This document shows positions 56,576-64,000 of a DNA stretch of 64,000 nt, piece by piece (positions within the stretch are counted from its first letter, which is position 1; each line of letters starts with the position of its first letter). Below the pieces are notes generated by a model that worked only from the letters and a program-made list of their open reading frames with translations, was not told the origin of the DNA and searched no databases. The stretch is from Collinsella aerofaciens (lineage in GTDB: Bacteria; Actinomycetota; Coriobacteriia; Coriobacteriales; Coriobacteriaceae): positions 1-64,000 of the forward strand of contig NZ_JADPCJ010000011.1 in the NCBI RefSeq assembly GCF_015670795.1. The letters are read 5' to 3'. The position numbers and the translations under genes were made by a program.

Positions 56576-57823
56576 ATGGGCGAAGGAGAGATGAGGGCTG
56601 GGGCCGCTCGTGTGGCCATCGATCTTGGGAACGTGTTGCCGTTCGACGGTTTCGACGAACTCCGTCATGAGGTCTTCGCCCGTGCCCTTATCATCGAGGG
56701 GACGGGGCGACGCGCCTGCGTCCTTTCGCTTGAGGTCACCTCGATCGCTCCGGCTCTACTCGCCGATCTGCGTGAGGTTGTTGAGGATGCCGCCAATTGC
56801 AGCGGTGCTTATTCTTGGGTGGTTCCTACCCACACGTTTTCCATGCCTCACGTCCGCACTTCCGGGCATCTTGCCGACGATGCTACCCGCAATTGCAACG
56901 AGCGCTATCGCGCAGCGCTCGTCGCTGCCGCCCGCACGGCTGTCGAGCGCGCTGTTGCGGGCATTCACTCTGCCACGCTCGCCACTGTGGAGGGCGAATG
57001 CCCCGTGAACGTTAATCGCGACATTGAGACGCCTGCCGGCTGGTGGTTGGGCTCGAATCCCAGGGGGTTTGCCGACCACACGATGCCCGTACTCGCCATA
57101 AGGGATGCCGGGGGCGAGTATGTTGCCGTGCTCGCGACGGCGGACGTTCAGTCCTCCGTGCTCGACGGGTCGCGCGACTCCGAGGGGAGGCGCATGGCGA
57201 GCGGAGACCTCTTTGGTTTTGCCGCCATGTCACTCGAGCGCGAGCTGGGCGGCGTTGCCCTGTTGCTGCCAGGCGCCGCGGGCGACCAAGGTCCGGCGGA
57301 GCGCGCCATGAACGTCATGTTCGATGCGGCCGGCGTTAAGCAGACGGTCGATGCCCATGAGGACGGATACCGCATGCTGCACCAGCAGGGGCAGGCCTTG
57401 GGCAATGCTTTGATCGAAGCCGCTCGCATGGCGCGTGAGGATGACGCTACCGGCATTGATGCCCGCACGGTCGACGTTCTCCTGCCCGCTCAGACACGCG
57501 CCGATTTTCACTCTTTGGCTCCGCACCGAACGTATGAGTTTCATGCCGCTGGCGAGCAGCGCACGAGGGTCTATCTGCTCCGGCTGGGAAACGTCGAGCT
57601 TGTCGGCGTACAACCCGAGGTCTCGAGTGCATTCGGCGCCACTGTGCGCGCCGCCCGGTCCGGCTCTGTGTTCTTTGCCACGCTCGTCAACGGCGGACAG
57701 AAGTACCTACCGGCTCCCGACGCGTACGAAAAAATCACCTATGAGGCTATGAACTCCGGTTTTGCCGCCGGATCCCATGAGCGCCTCGTCGAAATCATCA
57801 TTGCCGCCTTGAATGCGGCGTGA
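56576..57823 (+). CDS. Neutral ceramidase-like hydrolase A (altered zinc site)
   Basis: The 415-residue protein belongs to the neutral/alkaline ceramidase-type (PF04734-like) group. THTFSMPH (85-92) replaces the usual ATHTHSGP zinc segment, and the second zinc region reads LATADVQSSVLDGS (186-199) without the usual His. The serine-loop equivalent GAAGDQGP (233-240) is retained but lacks Ser after Asp. No signal peptide or ceramidase C-terminal domain is present, so it acts in the cytosol. Amide hydrolysis with one altered metal site is inferred. AGAGGGGAG precedes the ATG; overlap-free spacing of 26 bases to the amidohydrolase and 18 bases to its paralogue. Confidence 0.7.
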   Translation: MGEGEMRAGAARVAIDLGNVLPFDGFDELRHEVFARALIIEGTGRRACVLSLEVTSIAPALLADLREVVEDAANCSGAYSWVVPTHTFSMPHVRTSGHLADDATRNCNERYRAALVAAARTAVERAVAGIHSATLATVEGECPVNVNRDIETPAGWWLGSNPRGFADHTMPVLAIRDAGGEYVAVLATADVQSSVLDGSRDSEGRRMASGDLFGFAAMSLERELGGVALLLPGAAGDQGPAERAMNVMFDAAGVKQTVDAHEDGYRMLHQQGQALGNALIEAARMAREDDATGIDARTVDVLLPAQTRADFHSLAPHRTYEFHAAGEQRTRVYLLRLGNVELVGVQPEVSSAFGATVRAARSGSVFFATLVNGGQKYLPAPDAYEKITYEAMNSGFAAGSHERLVEIIIAALNAA

Positions 57824-57841
57824 CACAGAAGGAGAACGTGC

Positions 57842-58960
57842 ATGAACATTGGACACGCGCGCCGCAAAATTACCCCACAGGGCGACATCTACCTGATTGG
57901 CTACCGCAATCTTCCCAACCGTCTTGAACCTGCGACGGGCGTCCATGATGACGTCTTCGCCAACGCCATCCTCTTCCAGCAAGGCGAACGTGAAGTGTTT
58001 CTTTTTAATGCCGATGTCCTCGAGTTCGAGGAAAGCATGGCCGAGGAAGTCAAGACAATGCTCGCCGAGCGCTATGGAATCGACCGTGACTGCGTTTTGC
58101 TCTCGGCGACGCACGACCATACTTCAATCGTCGCTTACCACCGCAGCTGGTGGACGGGAAAATTCGACGAGAACTACTACCGCTGGTTCCTCGATACCAT
58201 TTGCCAATGCTTTGAGGAGTGCCGCGCCAACGCACAGCCCGCGATTTGTCGCTTGGGCAAGCAGGTCATCACCGGTTTCTACGACAACCGCATCATCCCA
58301 GGTGAACTCGCCGACAATGAGGTCATTGTCGTATCGTTCTTCGATACCGAAGGCAAGCCATTTGCGGGCTTTGTGAACTGGGCGGTGCATTCCGCTTGCG
58401 TCGGACCCGACTGCACGGAGCTCACGAGCGAACTCGCCGGTCTTACCGGCAAAAAGCTCGCTCAGAGTCTTGGTTACTATCCGGCCATGGTCGTCGGTGC
58501 TGCTGGCGACTGTAGCGACCGCAATTTTCGCCAGGGACGCGGCATTCCCGAGGTCGAGCGCGTTTCGACCGGTCTTGCCGAGGCGATTTCCCAGATCAAG
58601 CTCGATCGCGAGGTCGTTCTCGACCGCATCGAGCCTCAGACGTTCTATCACACCGTTGCCCATGACGACTTTTCGCTCACGCTTAAGTGTGCCGTCATCA
58701 GTTTGGGCGGCCTGCATCTCTTTGTGTTCCCGAGTGAGCTCGGCAGCGACTTGGGTATTCGCATGAAGCGCGAATGCCCGGTCGAGGGAATAGTTTGTGG
58801 TTACACCAACGGCTATTTCGAGTATTTCCTTCCGGCACGCGAGTACGGCCTCTCCTTTGAGACCGAGCGTACTCAGATTCCCCAGGGCGAACCGGAACGT
58901 CTGTGTGACAAGTTCTGCCAGACGACGAGACTTCTCGGCGCAGCAGATTCGCGTTTGTAG
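57842..58960 (+). CDS. Neutral ceramidase-like hydrolase B
   Basis: The 372-residue protein has the ceramidase-type N-terminal pattern GYRN...GVHDDVFANAI, the zinc segment LSATHDHTSI (89-95), the second zinc-region NWAVHSACVGPDCTELTSELAG (His183) and GAAGDCSDR (219-227). The catalytic Ser of neutral ceramidase (Ser in GDVSP) may correspond to Ser in GDCSDR. No signal peptide, so a cytosolic amide/ester hydrolase is implied. It is a diverged paralogue of the preceding gene, with better conserved ligands. AGGAGAAC precedes the ATG. The PTS gene follows after 193 bases. Confidence 0.75.
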   Translation: MNIGHARRKITPQGDIYLIGYRNLPNRLEPATGVHDDVFANAILFQQGEREVFLFNADVLEFEESMAEEVKTMLAERYGIDRDCVLLSATHDHTSIVAYHRSWWTGKFDENYYRWFLDTICQCFEECRANAQPAICRLGKQVITGFYDNRIIPGELADNEVIVVSFFDTEGKPFAGFVNWAVHSACVGPDCTELTSELAGLTGKKLAQSLGYYPAMVVGAAGDCSDRNFRQGRGIPEVERVSTGLAEAISQIKLDREVVLDRIEPQTFYHTVAHDDFSLTLKCAVISLGGLHLFVFPSELGSDLGIRMKRECPVEGIVCGYTNGYFEYFLPAREYGLSFETERTQIPQGEPERLCDKFCQTTRLLGAADSRL

Positions 58961-59153
58961 ACCTGATTGCGTGACATGGGCCAATGAGGCTCGCCGCCAT
59001 GTGATCGGCATCTTCCATCTTCTCTGCCGTTTCGCATCCCGGGCGTACGTGCGTCCGCGGATTTCAAAGGGGGAAGCGGGTTCCTTGCCCTCCCACGTCG
59101 ACTACGGAGGCATGAAATCGATGCTATACCCCGCTCAGAAAAAGGAGAATTCC

Positions 59154-60596
59154 ATGAAATACCAGAAGCTTTGCGATGAAATCATCACAAAGGTCGGTGG
59201 TCGAGACAATGTGTTAGACGTGAGCCACTGCATTACGCGTCTCCGCTTCCACCTCAAGGATGAATCGCTCGCCCAGACCAATGAGCTTAAGGCGACGAAG
59301 GGCGTCGTTGACGTCATCCAGGCCGGCGGACAGTATCAGGTCGTGATTGGTGCCACTGTCGAGGCCGTCTACAACGACCTTGTTCAGATTGGCGGGTTCG
59401 ACTCCAAACCCGCACTCGATATCGATGAAGGCGACGACGTCAAAAAGGGCGATCCATTCTCGCGTCTGCTGGCCATCATCTCCGAGATTCTGCAACCGGT
59501 TCTTGGCGTGCTTATGGCCGGTGGCTTTATCAAGTCGATGCTCGCGCTCTGCACGGTTGCCGGTTGGCTTGCCAAGGACAGCAATACGTATGTGACGCTC
59601 TCGGCAATCGGAGATTCGGTCTTCTATTACTTTCCGCTAATCATTGGCTGGACGTCGGCCAAGAAGTTCGGACTTAAGCCCGTTATGGGAATGGCGCTCG
59701 GCGGTATCCTCGTCTACCCGACGCTCGTTGCCCTTATGGGCGGAGATCCGCTCTACACGCTCGGCGCCGGCACGGTCTTCGAGTCCAATGTCTACGGTGA
59801 TATTTTTGGCATCCCGCTGATCATGCAGAATTACTCATCGACGATTCTGCCTGCGATCTTTATCGTCTGGATTGCCTCCAAGGTGCACAAGGCCCTTTCT
59901 AACGCGCTGCCCGCGCTTGTGAGCTCGTTCTTCTCCAACATCCTAACGCTCCTCATTTGCGGCATCCTTGGCCTGCTTGTGGTCGGTCCGGTCATGACGG
60001 TCCTCTCCAACATCGTTGCCCAGATCATTCTGATGCTCATCAACTTCCAACCCGCCATCGCCGGCTTTGTCATCGGCACGTTCTGGAGCCTGCTCGTCAT
60101 GTTCGGCCTGCACTGGGGTATCATCCCGCTGTGGTTCCTCGATGTCGCAACCTACGGCTATGACCTCATTAACCCGCTCGTGTATGCAGGCGGTTGTGCC
60201 ATCGCCGGCGCTGTGCTTGGCATGATCATCCGAACCAAGGACTCCGAGGAAAATGCTGCCGTCAACATTCCCGCCCTTGTCTCTTCGATTTTCGGTGTCA
60301 ACGAGCCTGCGCTTTACGCCATCTTGCTGCCGCGTAAGCGCCTTATGTGGGCAACCTTTATTTCCGCTGGTGTAGGCGGCGCCATTGCCGGCCTCATGGG
60401 TGCCAAGCTCTATGCCTTCGGTGCCTCCGGCCCGCTCGGTTTCCCGAGCTTTATTAACCCTGCCGGCATCGACACGGGCTTTATCGGCCTTGTCATCTCC
60501 GGTGTGGTCGCTTTCGTTCTGGCTCTTGTCGCCGCTATGGTGATCGGTACCAAGAAGGACGAGGGCGGTAAGGCACTCAACATCTCGGTGGACTAG
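59154..60596 (+). CDS. PTS EIIBC permease, glucose/beta-glucoside superfamily, no EIIA
   Basis: The 480-residue protein has an EIIB domain (1-90) with the phosphocysteine in VSHCITRLRF (Cys26), followed by a ten-helix EIIC domain (about 100-470: LQPVLGVLMAGGFIKSMLAL, FGLHWGIIPLWFLDV, FGVNEPALYAILLPRKR). The final residue pattern resembles the glucose/beta-glucoside/N-acetylmuramate branch. There is no EIIA domain, so a separate EIIA must donate phosphate. AAAGGAG precedes the ATG at 59154. Its co-transcription with ceramidase-like hydrolases rather than a phospho-glycosidase suggests an unusual, acyl- or amide-linked sugar as substrate. Confidence 0.9.
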   Translation: MKYQKLCDEIITKVGGRDNVLDVSHCITRLRFHLKDESLAQTNELKATKGVVDVIQAGGQYQVVIGATVEAVYNDLVQIGGFDSKPALDIDEGDDVKKGDPFSRLLAIISEILQPVLGVLMAGGFIKSMLALCTVAGWLAKDSNTYVTLSAIGDSVFYYFPLIIGWTSAKKFGLKPVMGMALGGILVYPTLVALMGGDPLYTLGAGTVFESNVYGDIFGIPLIMQNYSSTILPAIFIVWIASKVHKALSNALPALVSSFFSNILTLLICGILGLLVVGPVMTVLSNIVAQIILMLINFQPAIAGFVIGTFWSLLVMFGLHWGIIPLWFLDVATYGYDLINPLVYAGGCAIAGAVLGMIIRTKDSEENAAVNIPALVSSIFGVNEPALYAILLPRKRLMWATFISAGVGGAIAGLMGAKLYAFGASGPLGFPSFINPAGIDTGFIGLVISGVVAFVLALVAAMVIGTKKDEGGKALNISVD

Positions 60597-60616
60597 TCTT
60601 TCTGCGCACTTTGATT

Positions 60617-60657
60617 AAATATGCCTCGGACGGCGACGTGCCGCCCGAGGCATATTT
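60617..60657. terminator. Terminator of the ceramidase-like/PTS operon
   Basis: A 13-bp stem AAATATGCCTCGG (60617-60629 with 60645-60657) follows the PTS stop codon and separates it from the facing LysR gene. Confidence 0.8.
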
Positions 60658-60719
60658 GTGTTTTGTGCCGCTGTCATCGTGTTTGCGGACACAGGTCTGC
60701 GGTTGTGGAGCAGCGGGGA

Positions 60720-61643
60720 TTATGACGGGCGTGCCACGGTGGAAGACGTACGGTCGCCCTGCAGGAGCTGACGGTAGGGGAGGAAGCCGATGAACGAGAC
60801 GACCGCCTGCGAGTGCGCGGCGTTCCGCTTGAGGTAGAGCCTGACCTCGGAGGTCGCCGCGGGCTCAAGCGGCACCAGGGCTACCTTTCCGCTGGCAAGC
60901 GATTCCGCCGGCTTGCGCATGAGGAATGAGACACCGGCGCCGCGTGCGACAAGAGAGATGATGTTCTCGGCTCGTTTGCCGGTGAACGTAACACGTGGGC
61001 CAAATCCAGCTTCGCGGCAAATGGAAAGGACGAGCTCGCTTACGAACGAGCCTTGGGGAAGCATGAGGAAATTCTCGTCGATAAGGTCGTCTATCTCGAC
61101 GGTGTCACGTTCGGCGAGTGGATGGTCGAGCGGAAGGACGGCCACGAGCCGGTCGGTCGTAAAGGGAATCTTTTTGAACTCCGGCTCGATGGCGCCGCTG
61201 TCACGGATGAAGGCCAGGTCAATGTCCTCGTGTAGGAGCATGCGCTTGAGTGTGTCGCCCTCGCCCTCGATGAGCTCGACAGAATATGAGGGGTTCGCCT
61301 GCTGAAAATCGATGACGGCGTCCGTAATCCCATAAGGGGCCATAATGGGGATAGAACCTACGGTGAGGTGCTCGAGCGGCTCACCTGCACCTATTTGAAT
61401 GGCGGCAAGATAGCGATGCTGAAGCGTCGCAATTTTTTGCGCATAGGGGAGGAGCGCTTCACCTTGCGCGGTGAGTGTTACGTGGCGCTGGCTTCGATCG
61501 ATGAGCTTGCAGCCGAGTTCGTGCTCCATTGCCATGATGTGCTTGGAGAGGGTTGATTGCGACATGAAAAGCAGTTCCGCCGCATCAAGAAACGTGCGTG
61601 ACTGCGCTAAGATGGCGAATTCGCCAAAGCGGCTGATATCCAT
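60720..61643 (-). CDS. LysR-family regulator of the ceramidase-like/PTS module
   Basis: The 307-residue protein has a LysR helix-turn-helix (RTFLDAAELLFMSQSTLSKHIMAMEHELG) and an effector-binding domain with VGSIPIMAPYGITDAV, LPLDHPLAERDTVEIDDL and ARGAGVSFLMRKP. It is convergent with the PTS gene. A LysR-box palindrome at 55417 sits at the other end of the operon, in the position expected of a LysR activator. Regulation of the module by this protein is therefore a strong inference, though direct binding is unproven. GGAGG precedes the ATG. Confidence 0.92.
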   Translation of the reverse strand: MDISRFGEFAILAQSRTFLDAAELLFMSQSTLSKHIMAMEHELGCKLIDRSQRHVTLTAQGEALLPYAQKIATLQHRYLAAIQIGAGEPLEHLTVGSIPIMAPYGITDAVIDFQQANPSYSVELIEGEGDTLKRMLLHEDIDLAFIRDSGAIEPEFKKIPFTTDRLVAVLPLDHPLAERDTVEIDDLIDENFLMLPQGSFVSELVLSICREAGFGPRVTFTGKRAENIISLVARGAGVSFLMRKPAESLASGKVALVPLEPAATSEVRLYLKRNAAHSQAVVSFIGFLPYRQLLQGDRTSSTVARPS

Positions 61644-61679
61644 AGGGAGGCCTCCGGTACCCTCATTTTGGCGGGTGGC

Positions 61680-62090
61680 CTAAACCACGACGCCGTTGCA
61701 GTGGTCGATTTCGTGCTGGATGATTTCGGCGGTGTAGCCCGAGAAGTTTTTGATGCGGTGAACGAAGTTCTCGTCCAAATACTCCACCTTAATGCGACGA
61801 TAGCGGGTACAGGGACGCTCGCCGATCAGCGAGAGGCATCCTTCGCTCGTCTGATAGGCATTGACCTGCTCAAGAATTTGAGGGTTGTACATCAGGAGTG
61901 TCCTGTTGCCGTCCTTTACGCAGAAGATGCGTTTGCGCACGCCGATCATGTTGGCGGCGAGGCCCACGCACTCGCGCTCATGCTCGTGGAGTGTATCCAG
62001 GAGATCCTGCCCGGTTGCGGCATCGTCGGGTCCCGCGTCTTCGGAAGGCAGACGCAAAAAGAACTCGGATTTCATGATGGGTTTAATCAT
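61680..62090 (-). CDS. Peptide deformylase-like protein with intact active site
   Basis: The 136-residue short deformylase has motif 1 VGLAANMIG (42-50), motif 2 SEGCLS (82-87) and motif 3 HEIDH (126-130), so the metal ligands and catalytic Glu are all present. It is shorter than E. coli Def (169 residues) and may act on formylated peptides or an alternative formyl substrate. GAGGAGC precedes the ATG at 62090. It is a clear relative of the Glu-less homologue at 47618. No fmt gene is nearby, so this may not be the housekeeping enzyme. Confidence 0.88.
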   Translation of the reverse strand: MIKPIMKSEFFLRLPSEDAGPDDAATGQDLLDTLHEHERECVGLAANMIGVRKRIFCVKDGNRTLLMYNPQILEQVNAYQTSEGCLSLIGERPCTRYRRIKVEYLDENFVHRIKNFSGYTAEIIQHEIDHCNGVVV

Positions 62091-62294
62091 GGCGGGCTCC
62101 TCATGTCTTATGCTTTCGTGGACTTTTAATAATAGCGCGGAAGGAAAGCTGTGCGTCCGCGTTACAATCTTTCGACGTTGGACCATGTTGCCAGATTCGT
62201 CGTGTACGGCGTCTGGCGTAAGTCTAGGGCTCATTTTCGCCCTGGACTGTTCCTCTGGGGCGATGCGACTGTCGTTCCAAGAGGAAGGAAATGC

Positions 62295-63710
62295 ATGGGG
62301 AGCAAATCTCAGCAACAAGTTCAAGTAACGCCATCGGCCACTGCGGCGATTCTCGTCGTAATGTATATTGCAGCCTTTGTTGCCGCGTTTAACGAGAACA
62401 TCATTAACGTGGCGTTGCACGACATTATGGCAGCCTTTTCGGTGAGTGCCACCACGGCACAGTGGCTCGTCTCGGGCTACATGATCGTGACGTCGATCTT
62501 TACGGCCATCATGGCCTTCCTGTCCGGCCGTTTCTCGACGCGTAAACTGCTGTTTTTCGCATGCGGATGCATGGTCGCCGGCGAAATCCTGTGCCTGGTC
62601 GCTCCGTCGTTTAGCGTTTTGCTGCCAAGCCGTATTTTGCAGGCTGCGGGATCGGGCATCTTGTTCCCGCTCATGATGAACGTGGTGTTGTCTTGCGCCC
62701 CGCGCGAGAAGCTCGGTCTGTATCTGAGCCTGGGCGGTGCCTGCATTACGCTGGGGCCGGCGTTTGGACCTGTGATCAGCGGTCTTATGTGCACGTTGTT
62801 TGGCTGGAGGGCGGTGTTCGTAGTGCCGCTGGTGGGCGGCATTGTGGTCGCTGCGGCGGGCGTAAAGCTTGTTCAGAATGTCGGAGAGCGCTCGAACGCC
62901 ACGCTTGATATTCTGTCGGTTGTTTTGCTCGCTGCCGGCATTACGGCATTTGTGTATTCCGTAGGCGAGTTCTCGACCAATCTGATTGCCGGCATCGTGA
63001 CGCTCTTCGCCGCCCTTGTGCTGCTCGGCCTGTTTGCGGCCCGCCAGCTCAAACTTGAGCATCCGGTGCTTAACGTGCGTCCCATGGCGAGCGTTCGCTT
63101 TTGGCCTGCGTGCCTGCTTGTGGTGGTGTCGATGATGACGACGTTCTCGATGAGTGTTTTGTTGCCGCTCTATTTTGAAGGTGCCTACGGCATGACCGCA
63201 CTTGTTGCGGGCCTGCTCATTTTGCCGGCGATTGCCTGCAACGCCGTGACCTCGATTGTGGGCGGACGCGTGATGGACGCCCGTGGCGCATGGCCGCTGT
63301 TGCCGGTCGGCTTTGCCCTGATTGCCGTGGGGCAGACTGCAATCTCGATGACGGCGGCAAGCATGAACATCGGCGTCGTCGTGGCGCTGACCGTTGTGGT
63401 GTATGCCGGAGTCGGTTTGGTGCTGAGCCCCTCGCAAACGGCCGGCTTGGAGACGCTGCCTGCCGCTGAACATCCTCACGGAACGGCATTGCTTAACACG
63501 TGGAATATGATTGCCGCGTCGTTTGGCCCGTCGCTGTTTATCGGTCTGCTCTCGAGTTCTGCGGCGACCGCCGGCACCGCTGGCGCTGCGACGGACGTTG
63601 CCCAGGCGATTGGATTTGCAGCTGCCGTGCGTGTGGCGGCTGTAATTGCCGTGGTCGGGTTCGTGGCGTCGCTGGTGTACGCTCGTCGCGAGTCACACAT
63701 GTCGCATTAA
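62295..63710 (+). CDS. MFS transporter, DHA2 (14-TM) drug exporter family
   Basis: The 471-residue protein has thirteen to fourteen hydrophobic helices. LHDIMAAFSVSATTAQWLVSGYMI, LSGRFSTRKLLFFACG (MFS loop 2-3 motif), RILQAAGSGILFPLMMNVV and GLYLSLGGACITLGPAFGPVISGLM (the motif C antiporter signature) are typical of DHA2 exporters. It probably exports drugs or toxic metabolites using protons. GAGGAAGG precedes the ATG at 62295. It is divergent from the second deformylase gene. Confidence 0.9.
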   Translation: MGSKSQQQVQVTPSATAAILVVMYIAAFVAAFNENIINVALHDIMAAFSVSATTAQWLVSGYMIVTSIFTAIMAFLSGRFSTRKLLFFACGCMVAGEILCLVAPSFSVLLPSRILQAAGSGILFPLMMNVVLSCAPREKLGLYLSLGGACITLGPAFGPVISGLMCTLFGWRAVFVVPLVGGIVVAAAGVKLVQNVGERSNATLDILSVVLLAAGITAFVYSVGEFSTNLIAGIVTLFAALVLLGLFAARQLKLEHPVLNVRPMASVRFWPACLLVVVSMMTTFSMSVLLPLYFEGAYGMTALVAGLLILPAIACNAVTSIVGGRVMDARGAWPLLPVGFALIAVGQTAISMTAASMNIGVVVALTVVVYAGVGLVLSPSQTAGLETLPAAEHPHGTALLNTWNMIAASFGPSLFIGLLSSSAATAGTAGAATDVAQAIGFAAAVRVAAVIAVVGFVASLVYARRESHMSH

Positions 63711-63862
63711 TGTGTGCACATAGATTCTGCAGCTAGATTGGATGGCGACACCATAAACTAATGGACGTTTTGCCGAGAGGCATGAATGTTTAAAGCGCAA
63801 AGAGTGCGCGACGGGCCCCGCGAATGGGGCGATGATGCCCGAGAGGGCCAAGAAGGAGTCTC

Positions 63863-64000
63863 ATGTCCGAGAACGAAGAGATCATGAACGAGACCGAGAA
63901 CGAGACCGTGGCTGCCGAGGTTGAGGCAGTCGAGACCGTGGAGACCGAAGCTGCCGAGGTTGAGGCTGCTGACGAGGTTTCCGCCGAGGAGGAGGCCGAG
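63863..64000 (+). CDS. N-terminus of a highly acidic protein, cut by the window edge (partial)
   Basis: A start with AAGGAGTC upstream opens MSENEEIMNETENETVAAEV and continues with VEAVETVETEAAEVEAADEVSAEEEAE to the window edge (46 codons). The extreme Glu/Ala/Val bias and low complexity are typical of N-terminal extensions of ribosomal protein S1, translation factors or trigger factor in actinobacteria. I cannot identify the domain. The start context is convincing. Confidence 0.6.
   Translation, partial: MSENEEIMNETENETVAAEVEAVETVETEAAEVEAADEVSAEEEAE

Noticed and set aside
1..64000. tRNA, rRNA, CRISPR arrays, prophage or integrative element
   Set aside because: Intergenic gaps are short and contain no TTCGANNC T-loop context, rRNA core, repeat-spacer pattern, integrase or phage structural gene that I could see.

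Overview
The window looks like chromosomal DNA from a high-GC anaerobic gut actinobacterium of the Collinsella/Coriobacteriia type. That is inferred from a clearly GC-rich coding style, strong AGGAG-type ribosome binding sites, a bile salt hydrolase, duplicated DMT-exporter/LysR pairs, and intergenic palindromes with GGGAC cores that I associate with Coriobacteriia. I cannot place the species from sequence alone. I saw no rRNA, tRNA, CRISPR array, prophage or complete insertion sequence. About 54 protein genes fill the window and no gene-free stretch exceeds about 300 bases, apart from the area around an EAL pseudogene (37.0-37.6 kb).

Region 0-14.8 kb: a possible transposase tail, a glutaredoxin, an XRE/zinc-ribbon/TipAS-like regulator, TrmO, a MalY-type C-S lyase, and two facing solute-sensing hybrid histidine kinase loci. 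One locus keeps binding protein and kinase as two overlapping genes; the other fuses two binding domains to the kinase. A small potassium channel, a LOG-family protein, a ClC channel and a GntR(YtrA)-ABC exporter operon follow.

Region 14.9-35.4 kb: translation and RNA genes (prfC, an RlmA-like methyltransferase, rsmJ, a TetM-like ribosomal-protection GTPase, trmL), a queuosine-precursor-type transporter behind a candidate preQ1 riboswitch, an SDR, ung, a first DMT/LysR pair, MATE, MscL with a C-terminal zinc ribbon, an AAA ATPase overlapping a UvrA-like gene, and a CobW metallochaperone. A 47-residue membrane peptide gene lies at 24.1 kb.

Region 35.5-51.6 kb: a GGDEF-PAS-degenerate-GGDEF protein next to a collapsed EAL gene, a patatin, a TPP-riboswitch thiamine salvage operon (thiM, thiamine-binding protein, thiE), a LysR/MetE-like pair, uracil and purine NCS2 permeases, a peptide-deformylase homologue lacking its catalytic Glu, a bile salt hydrolase and Kup.

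Region 51.7-64 kb: a second DMT/LysR pair, an XRE-AlaA fusion with a strong internal start site, and the most unusual module. That module is a four-gene operon: a metal-ligand-poor amidohydrolase, two neutral-ceramidase-like proteins and a PTS EIIBC permease. It is preceded by a LysR-box palindrome placed for activation and is followed by a convergent LysR gene. A second deformylase, a 14-TM-type MFS exporter and the start of an acidic protein close the window.
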